Origin: Parazoarcus communis
Lineage (GTDB): Bacteria > Pseudomonadota > Gammaproteobacteria > Burkholderiales > Rhodocyclaceae
NCBI RefSeq assembly: GCF_003111645.1
Contig: NZ_CP022187.1
Span: 3,038,001 to 3,102,000, forward strand
DNA length: 64,000 bases
Direction: 5' to 3'
Both the position numbers and the translations under genes were made by a program. The notes under the pieces were generated by a model. The model was given only the letters and a program-made list of their open reading frames with translations, was not told the DNA's origin and did not search any database. This document shows, one piece after another, positions 56,075 to 64,000 of this stretch (within the stretch, counting starts at the first letter, position 1; each line of letters starts with the position of its first letter).

Positions 56075-57181
56075 ATGCTCCTGCTCAACACCACCCGTGA
56101 TGCGCTTCTCGCCCCGCTGCAGTCCGTGGCCGGCATCGTCGAAAAGCGCCACACCCTGCCCATCCTGTCGAACGTGCTGATCGAGAAACAGGGCGACCGC
56201 CTGACGCTGCTCGCCACCGACATCGAAATCCAGATCCGCACCACCACCGCCGGCAATGCCGGGGGTGAAGACGTCTCCATCACCGTGGCCGCGCGCAAGC
56301 TGCAGGACATCCTGCGCGCACTGCCCGACACCGACGTCAATCTCACCCTCGACGACAAGCGCCTCACGGTGAAGGCCGGCAAGAGCCGCTTCCAGCTGCA
56401 GACCCTTCCCGCGGCCGACTACCCGCGCATGAACCTGCCCGATGGCGACGCTACCCGCTTCAGCGTGCCGCAGCGCACCTTCAAGCGTCAGCTCGCCCAG
56501 GTCGCCTACGCCATGGCGCAGCAGGACATCCGCTACTACCTCAACGGCCTGCTGCTGATCGCCGACGGCAACGAGCTGCGCATGGTCGCCACCGACGGTC
56601 ACCGCCTCGCCTACGCGGCCAGCGAACTCGAAGCCCCGGTCAACCAGCGCTGCGAAACCATCCTGCCGCGCAAGACCGTGCTCGAACTGTCGCGCCAGCT
56701 CGCCGACAACGACGATCCGCTCGAAGTCATCCTCGCCGGCAATCAGGCGGTGTTCCGCTTTGGCGCCATCGAACTCGTCACCAAGCTCATCGACGGCAAG
56801 TTCCCCGACTACCAGCGCGTCATTCCGCAGAACCACCCCGGCCTCGTCACCCTGCCGCGCCAGACTCTGCTGTCTTCGCTGCAGCGCGCCGCCATTCTCA
56901 CCAACGAGAAGTTCCGCGGCGTGCGCCTGGTGCTCGAAGCCGGCACCCTGCGCATCGTCAGCTCCAACGCCGAGCAGGAAGAAGCGCAGGAAGAACTCGA
57001 AATCGACTATCAGGGCGACAAGCTCGACATCGGTTTCAACGTCACCTACCTGCTCGACGTGCTCAACAACCTGTCGTCCGAAACCATCGAATGGCGTTTC
57101 AACGACGGCAACTCGAGCGCGCTGATCACCCTGCCTGGCAACGAGCAGTTCAAGTATGTCGTGATGCCGATGCGCATTTGA
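56075..57181 (+). CDS. dnaN: DNA polymerase III beta clamp
   Basis: The 368-residue protein forms the sliding clamp. It begins MLLLNTTRDALLAPLQSVAG and shows the family blocks VEKRHTLPILSNVLIE, FKRQLAQVAYAMAQQDIRYY and the C-terminal KYVVMPMRI, with the three repeated clamp folds of about 120 residues each. It lies 44 bp after dnaA. Codon use is strongly C-ending, suggesting high expression. recF, often next, is absent. Confidence 0.96.
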   Translation: MLLLNTTRDALLAPLQSVAGIVEKRHTLPILSNVLIEKQGDRLTLLATDIEIQIRTTTAGNAGGEDVSITVAARKLQDILRALPDTDVNLTLDDKRLTVKAGKSRFQLQTLPAADYPRMNLPDGDATRFSVPQRTFKRQLAQVAYAMAQQDIRYYLNGLLLIADGNELRMVATDGHRLAYAASELEAPVNQRCETILPRKTVLELSRQLADNDDPLEVILAGNQAVFRFGAIELVTKLIDGKFPDYQRVIPQNHPGLVTLPRQTLLSSLQRAAILTNEKFRGVRLVLEAGTLRIVSSNAEQEEAQEELEIDYQGDKLDIGFNVTYLLDVLNNLSSETIEWRFNDGNSSALITLPGNEQFKYVVMPMRI

Positions 57182-57204
57182 AGCACGCGCATCGCTTCCC
57201 CATG

Positions 57205-59776
<2,572 letters not shown>

Positions 59777-59793
59777 CGTTTTGTAGCGGCGAC

Positions 59794-59827
59794 CATAAAC
59801 TGGCAATTTGCCGGGCATAAACTGGCA
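59794..59827. repeat. Direct repeat after gyrB, possible insertion-element end
   Basis: CATAAACTGGCA occurs twice, at 59794-59805 and 59816-59827, starting 18 bp after the gyrB stop and with a 22-bp period. Repeated short motifs inside a terminus are typical of IS21-family ends, and TGTAGC at 59782 could be the tip. No transposase is seen, so this would be a remnant. Confidence 0.35.
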
Positions 59828-59839
59828 GACGGTCGCGAG

Positions 59840-59875
59840 AGGCGGGTGAATCCACTAGGATTCCCCGCCTTTTTC
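59840..59875 (+). terminator. Intrinsic terminator after gyrB
   Basis: AGGCGGG-T-GAATCC pairs with GGATTC-CCCGCCT around ACTA, and the stem ends in a T-run (59870-59875). It lies 63 bp after the gyrB stop and is followed by about 325 bp of less GC-rich DNA with no convincing gene. Confidence 0.85.
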
Positions 59876-59931
59876 CATGCTAAAAATTGCGTAGAAACAG
59901 CAGACAATAAGGCTTCTGAGTTCCGGAGACG

Positions 59932-60204
59932 TCATCGTATTAAGACATCCGACTTAGCGCCGCCCGCGCCTCTGAGGGCCAACGGACGACCCACGAAGTA
60001 CTGATCTAGGTTAAGCGAGCTATCTACGCCCCTAAATGACCCGTGCCAAAGTTGCCGAAAGACATAAGGAGGCGAGGGGTGCCTTGAAGAAGGTGGCGCA
60101 GGTTTGCGCAATTCGGCATGAGTGACATGCTGGCCTCCTAAGTCATTCACATCGTCCTCAATTACCCGCAACTTACGGATAACAATCATACGGAGCAGCT
60201 TCAC
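59932..60204 (-). CDS. Doubtful 90-aa frame behind drmC
   Basis: A 90-codon frame starts at GTG overlapping the drmC stop (GTGA) and reads VKLLRMIVIRKLRVIEDDVN at first. No family is recognised and composition is unremarkable. The overlap with drmC is its only support. If real, it would be a fourth gene of the defence operon; it may equally be chance in non-coding DNA. Confidence 0.25.
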   Translation of the reverse strand: MKLLRMIVIRKLRVIEDDVNDLGGQHVTHAELRKPAPPSSRHPSPPYVFRQLWHGSFRGVDSSLNLDQYFVGRPLALRGAGGAKSDVLIR

Positions 60205-60962
60205 ACAACAGAGACTATTTTCGTATCGACGAGTGAGCGCAGGTGTTCATCAAGCAGCTTTGCAATGCGCCCGCCAGAGATCAGCACACCAGCCTCCATG
60301 TTCTTTTCCATTGCGTGCCCGGTGAGGTTCGCGCTGGTGATGAAACACATCCTGCCGTCTGCGACAGCAACTTTGGCGTGGACGCGGCCGTCGGAAAACG
60401 GGTCGGCCTTGTCGCGCCAGGCATAGAGATTGGCGGCCGGAACCAAAGTCCTCATTTTGCCTATCGCGTCGAAAGTGATGCTGCCACCATGATCTTGAGA
60501 CAACTCGAGCAGCATTGAGATGGTCACACCGCGATCATTCGCCGCGTTCAGGGCCTTGACGATGGTGGACACGTCGTAGGCCACGAAGCTGGTAATGAAC
60601 AACGACTGTTCTGCTGAGTTGATGACCTGCAGCAGCGCCTGCTCTGTTCTACGCGCCGATACGAACGGCGTCGTTGGGCCGGTCCACACGAGTTCGGTGG
60701 ATTGCTCAGACGCGGCTTTGGCGTAAACGTGACCGGCAGCGATAAGCATTGATGCCAGTTCGTCTGAACCAACCTTGGTGTTTTGCCAGGCTGCCGCAAG
60801 CTGCTCGACCACTGTGCTGGCCAGCGGAGTTCCGACCACACTCGGCAAAGCCGTCGCAGCCTTGCTGGCACTAGTTCGACGAACGCGGGCGGCAATGGCC
60901 TGCACCTTCTCAGGTGAGACCAGAGAGACCAAGGCTGCAATGGCATCCAAGAGTTCATCCAT
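60201..60962 (-). CDS. drmC: DISARM protein DrmC (phospholipase D-like)
   Basis: The 253-residue protein has a C-terminal PLD domain with the HKD-type motif VHAKVAVADGRMCFITSANL and an ALLQVINSAEQSLFITSFVA segment. Its N-terminal half resembles DrmC of DISARM anti-phage systems, an auxiliary component with a single visible HxK motif. It starts one base after the drmB stop, so it belongs to the drmA-drmB-drmC unit. Base composition is less GC-extreme than that of gyrB. Confidence 0.87.
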   Translation of the reverse strand: MDELLDAIAALVSLVSPEKVQAIAARVRRTSASKAATALPSVVGTPLASTVVEQLAAAWQNTKVGSDELASMLIAAGHVYAKAASEQSTELVWTGPTTPFVSARRTEQALLQVINSAEQSLFITSFVAYDVSTIVKALNAANDRGVTISMLLELSQDHGGSITFDAIGKMRTLVPAANLYAWRDKADPFSDGRVHAKVAVADGRMCFITSANLTGHAMEKNMEAGVLISGGRIAKLLDEHLRSLVDTKIVSVV

Positions 60963-60963
60963 G

Positions 60964-62829
60964 TCAGAACCCCTTGAAGAAAGCAGCGTCGGCGCGTTCG
61001 AGTGTTGGTATGAGCAGCGATCGATCCAGATAGCGATTGCCCCGCTCGCAAGAGGTCTCCGCCACTAGAGAGCACGCATGGCAAGCAGCCCCATGCAATG
61101 AGCGGTCTTTTTCGGGGTCATGTTCCGAGCAAAGCGGATCTGATGAGCAGATTTTCGAACGATTCAGTGCTTGCGCCAGCAGGCGACCAAGGTTTTCTGG
61201 CTTCCCGAGGTCGACAAGGCCACCCAGCGTGCCGTCAGAATCTGCTGCTGCGGTATAGATGAGGATACCCGCCTGCGGGCTGTCGCCCGATGTATCGGCA
61301 TAGATGCGCTCACGAATGCTCGCAGCGTTGTATCCGCACTCCAGCGCCAGTTCACGAATCAGCAAATGAGACAGGGTGTGCAGCATTGCATAGCGAATGC
61401 CGGGGTAGCCTTCCTTCGGGTCGAGATGACGCGAATTGCGCCATCCCTTATGACCACCACGGAGTATCTGGTCGACCTTTTTCACGCCATCCAATGCCTC
61501 CCATTTGACGAGCGCGGCTTCGTCAAACTGCACGAAGATCCCTTCGCCGTGAACCTGATTGGCTGGCACCCAGTCTGGCTTGCTGCGCGACAGGCTGGCC
61601 ATTTGGGGGCGTTCATTCGGATCGCCAGACTCTTCGGGTGCTTCGACCCGAGTGAAGCCCAACAAGGCATTCACTTCGCGCAAGCGCTCAAGGAGCAAGA
61701 CTCGACTGATATGGCCGCTGAATCCCGGTGGTGTGCCGACCTTCTTGCTCATGAAGTGCGGGTAGTCCGTGGGCGGATTGGCCTCTGTCAGCACATCCCA
61801 CTCGGGCCCTTTGATGTCGGCCTCACCCACGACCTCCTGTCCGCCGCCATTGCGGTGTGCTTCGACGGCCAACCAGATCGACGCAGCCGGATACTTGTCG
61901 ATTCCTGGCAGCGCCCCGGTCTTCTTCAAGGTCTTCACCGTCACCGACACCTCGGCTTCGGATTCAAGTTCGTCGAAAAACTCCCAGCCATCCTGGATCA
62001 GTTGACTGAGCGGGTCCTTGGTCTGGGGTATTGCAAGTGCGGAGAGCGTGATCGGAAACCAGCTGTTCGTGGCTCCCAATAGCACCGCGCGTGCTTCCTC
62101 ATCGCATTCGTGGTCGAAGTGGTCTAGGTGCGGATGCCGTCCTCGGCACCCCGGCAGATTCTCTTTTCCTGCCTTGCCGAAAGCGTGCGCCATGCTTCTG
62201 GATGCCCCACAGGCATCACATTTCACCCACAGGTTTTCCGTTTGCAGCGACGCGCCACTCTCGAAGAAGCGCAGCGTGCCCTTGCACGAGCTATTACCTC
62301 CATGCACGAAGTAGTGCCACGGAAAATCGTCAAGGTGGCCGTCGCGACAGGCCAGAAGGAAACGTGCGGGAACCGCATCCGCGTCTTTAGCTTTTTGGTC
62401 ACCCTTTGAGCCTGTGCAGCCTTTGTGAACGAAGCGAGTTCGCTCCGGCCTGAAGCGGTTCTCCTTGATCTCGAACAGACCGGCATCAAAGGGCGACAGC
62501 AGGCCGCACTTCACGCAGCGCATCCAGCGCGGGAATGGCCGGACGGGAACGCCGATATTGGCCTCGGCCGACCAGACGTCGACGAGTTCACTCTTCTGAA
62601 ACGGCGGCATCCGCAGGCTCTCGACCTGCGCCCCCAATACCTTTCGAACGGCAGCGAGCAGTCGTGCCTCTTGAATCGGCTGGCAGCGGTCTTTTTCCCA
62701 TCGGTCGATGCCGAGCGTCACGACGGACAGGCTGGGCAGGTCGATCAGCGCACCGGGCCCATAGGTCCACAGCAACTGGCTGGGGCGAACTTCTCCGACT
62801 GGAGTCTTGTTGTTGATGATCATGTTCAA
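60964..62829 (-). CDS. drmB: DISARM protein DrmB (DUF1998)
   Basis: The 621-residue protein begins NNKTPVGEVRPSQLLWTYGP, like DrmB. Near its C-terminus it has the DUF1998 module with GIRYAMLHTLSHLLIRELAL, GILIYTAAADSDGTLGGLV and a cysteine cluster (CSSDPLCSEH, GAACHACSLV, SCERGNRYLDR) that could bind zinc. Further Cys pairs occur in RCVKCGLLSPF and VKCDACGASR. DrmB forms the core DrmAB complex with the helicase DrmA. Its ATG overlaps the drmA stop by four bases. Confidence 0.92.
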   Translation of the reverse strand: MNMIINNKTPVGEVRPSQLLWTYGPGALIDLPSLSVVTLGIDRWEKDRCQPIQEARLLAAVRKVLGAQVESLRMPPFQKSELVDVWSAEANIGVPVRPFPRWMRCVKCGLLSPFDAGLFEIKENRFRPERTRFVHKGCTGSKGDQKAKDADAVPARFLLACRDGHLDDFPWHYFVHGGNSSCKGTLRFFESGASLQTENLWVKCDACGASRSMAHAFGKAGKENLPGCRGRHPHLDHFDHECDEEARAVLLGATNSWFPITLSALAIPQTKDPLSQLIQDGWEFFDELESEAEVSVTVKTLKKTGALPGIDKYPAASIWLAVEAHRNGGGQEVVGEADIKGPEWDVLTEANPPTDYPHFMSKKVGTPPGFSGHISRVLLLERLREVNALLGFTRVEAPEESGDPNERPQMASLSRSKPDWVPANQVHGEGIFVQFDEAALVKWEALDGVKKVDQILRGGHKGWRNSRHLDPKEGYPGIRYAMLHTLSHLLIRELALECGYNAASIRERIYADTSGDSPQAGILIYTAAADSDGTLGGLVDLGKPENLGRLLAQALNRSKICSSDPLCSEHDPEKDRSLHGAACHACSLVAETSCERGNRYLDRSLLIPTLERADAAFFKGF

Positions 62830-64000
62830 TCGTCATCCTTCGTTGCGGGACGAGGCTTCCAATCGTGATCGTCCGTGATATGGCTCGTGTTCATGATCAG
62901 ACGCACGCCGGGCTCGACCTCTCGCATCGACATCGGTACGGTCCAGTTGTCCCAGGCCTGAAGGCCGGGCGACTTGATCAATGCAACGGTCTTGTCTTTT
63001 TCGGGGCCGCGCTTCTCATAGGCCAAGATGCGCCCTCCCTTGCTGACTTCTTTCGCCCATTCGTCTGCACGTTCTTTCAGCTCAGTCTCAGCCAACTGCT
63101 TGCGCGAGTTGTCTTCAGCGACATTGCCTGCGCGAGTAGCCAAAATCTTGATGGCATCCGTCATCTCGGCCTGGTTGGACATGCTCAGTTGGCCCGCGCC
63201 TTCGTTCGGGCTGAACACATCGTTCTCAAGGCGCATCAAACTCAGCATCGCGCCAGTCAAACCACGGTCCATCGCGCGCGGCGAGAACGGCGTTACCGAT
63301 TGCGCCTCGACATGCTTGTAGAACGTGGCGTGGTAGTGCTCGAAGGTTTCGTAGTGCGACAGATCGCGCGGTCTAGCCCACGTCAGCACCGTACAGACCA
63401 AGCCTGGGAAGGAACGCCCGACACGACTGGTGGCCTGAATGTATTCAGCTGTTCCTTTAGGTTGCCCGTTAACCGCCATCAGCCCGAGCCGGTTCACGTC
63501 AACACCCACGGACAGCATGTTGGTCGCCAGCACCACATCGATGGCGCGCGTGTCGCCCTCCTGCCAGCGGGTCACGTACTTGCCGGTTGCAGTGTCAAAC
63601 TCGGATTTGAACTTGACCTCCAGGTTGTCGAGGTACTTGGGGATGTCCTGACTTGATACCCGAGATGTCAGCTCGCGAATGTTGCTGATGCTCCGTTGTG
63701 CCAATGCGGGTCGCTCCACCATGCTCATCTGCACCCGGTAGGAACGCGTTTGCACGTCGTCCTCGGCCAAGCGCTTCATGCCGCCCAACTCGCGCAGGGA
63801 ATTGAAGTACCCGACCATGGTCATGTACGGGTCGGCGGGTTCGCCAAAGTGATCGAACAGTTCCTGTGCTGCCGTCAAGAACGCGGTGTAGACGCGGATC
63901 AACATCGCGGGGCGCGAACTGCCGGGCGAGCACACCCCGAGGTAACGCCGTCCCGGCTTTTCCTCAATCGGTCGATGGACTGAGAAGAAGTTGTCTTCCA
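62826..64000 (-). CDS. drmA: DISARM helicase DrmA (C-terminal part)
   Basis: The frame is open to the right edge, so only the last ~391 residues are seen and the N-terminal helicase lobe lies beyond the window. The visible part has the second RecA-like lobe: DVVLATNMLSVGVDVNRLG and YIQATSRVGRSFPGLV, the latter containing the arginine-finger motif. A DISARM-like tail follows (VTPFSPRAMDRGLTGAMLSL). DrmA with DrmB is the conserved core that acts on incoming phage DNA. It is translationally coupled to drmB. Confidence 0.9.
   Translation of the reverse strand, partial: EDNFFSVHRPIEEKPGRRYLGVCSPGSSRPAMLIRVYTAFLTAAQELFDHFGEPADPYMTMVGYFNSLRELGGMKRLAEDDVQTRSYRVQMSMVERPALAQRSISNIRELTSRVSSQDIPKYLDNLEVKFKSEFDTATGKYVTRWQEGDTRAIDVVLATNMLSVGVDVNRLGLMAVNGQPKGTAEYIQATSRVGRSFPGLVCTVLTWARPRDLSHYETFEHYHATFYKHVEAQSVTPFSPRAMDRGLTGAMLSLMRLENDVFSPNEGAGQLSMSNQAEMTDAIKILATRAGNVAEDNSRKQLAETELKERADEWAKEVSKGGRILAYEKRGPEKDKTVALIKSPGLQAWDNWTVPMSMREVEPGVRLIMNTSHITDDHDWKPRPATKDDD

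Overview
The window is GC-rich chromosomal DNA from a betaproteobacterium, most likely of the Rhodocyclales (Azoarcus/Thauera/Aromatoleum type). That placement is inferred from gene content and protein character: metX-metW, the rsmB-DUF4390-ntrY-ntrX-trkA-trkH-hemE block, a short H-NS protein, and the rpmH-rnpA-yidC-mnmE cluster divergent from dnaA-dnaN-gyrB. The last cluster shows the window lies in the origin-proximal part of the chromosome.

Layout. 1-7.3 kb: the end of a BMP-family nutrient-binding protein, a membrane hydrolase, two small unknown genes, the sbcDC nuclease operon and an H-NS-like protein. 7.4-12 kb: an alpha/beta hydrolase, then on the + strand an SDR, the three-domain ovothiol enzyme OvoA and a YjbQ protein. 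12-20.2 kb (all -): an RND efflux pair, sppA, trmB, thiG and thiS. 20.2-22.4 kb: a 102-nt nested hairpin, then a complete regulatory leader (promoter, SAM-II riboswitch, terminator) in front of metX-metW. 22.4-27.3 kb (-): a general amino acid ABC importer (aapJQMP order) and a small unknown gene. 27.5-36.2 kb (+): a PAS/GGDEF/EAL protein, an AmpG-like permease, AzlCD, a SMUG1-type uracil-DNA glycosylase, a beta-carbonic anhydrase and a ROK sugar kinase. 36.3-54.2 kb is almost wholly on the - strand: priA, hemE, trkH, trkA, ntrX, ntrY, DUF4390, rsmB, a TSUP permease, tam, a small cysteine-rich protein, mnmE, yidC, rnpA and rpmH. 54.4-59.8 kb (+): dnaA, dnaN, gyrB. 60.2-64 kb (-): a DISARM anti-phage system (drmC, drmB and the end of drmA) that runs off the right edge.

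Three features mark this as the origin and segregation region. Two ParB-binding parS palindromes lie about 0.8 kb apart around the TSUP gene. A single DnaA box overlaps the probable dnaA promoter. An AT-rich 400-bp gap between priA and hemE carries a cluster of DnaA boxes and a consensus IHF site. The last looks like a replication origin next to hemE, although gene orientation fits an origin beside dnaA better.

Most promising for follow-up: the SAM-II riboswitch with its promoter and terminator, the hemE-side origin candidate, the parS pair, the DISARM cluster directly behind gyrB with a possible insertion-element end at the junction, the 102-nt nested inverted repeat, and the NtrX regulator whose AAA+ domain has lost its ATPase and sigma-54 contact motifs. 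No tRNA, rRNA or CRISPR array was seen.
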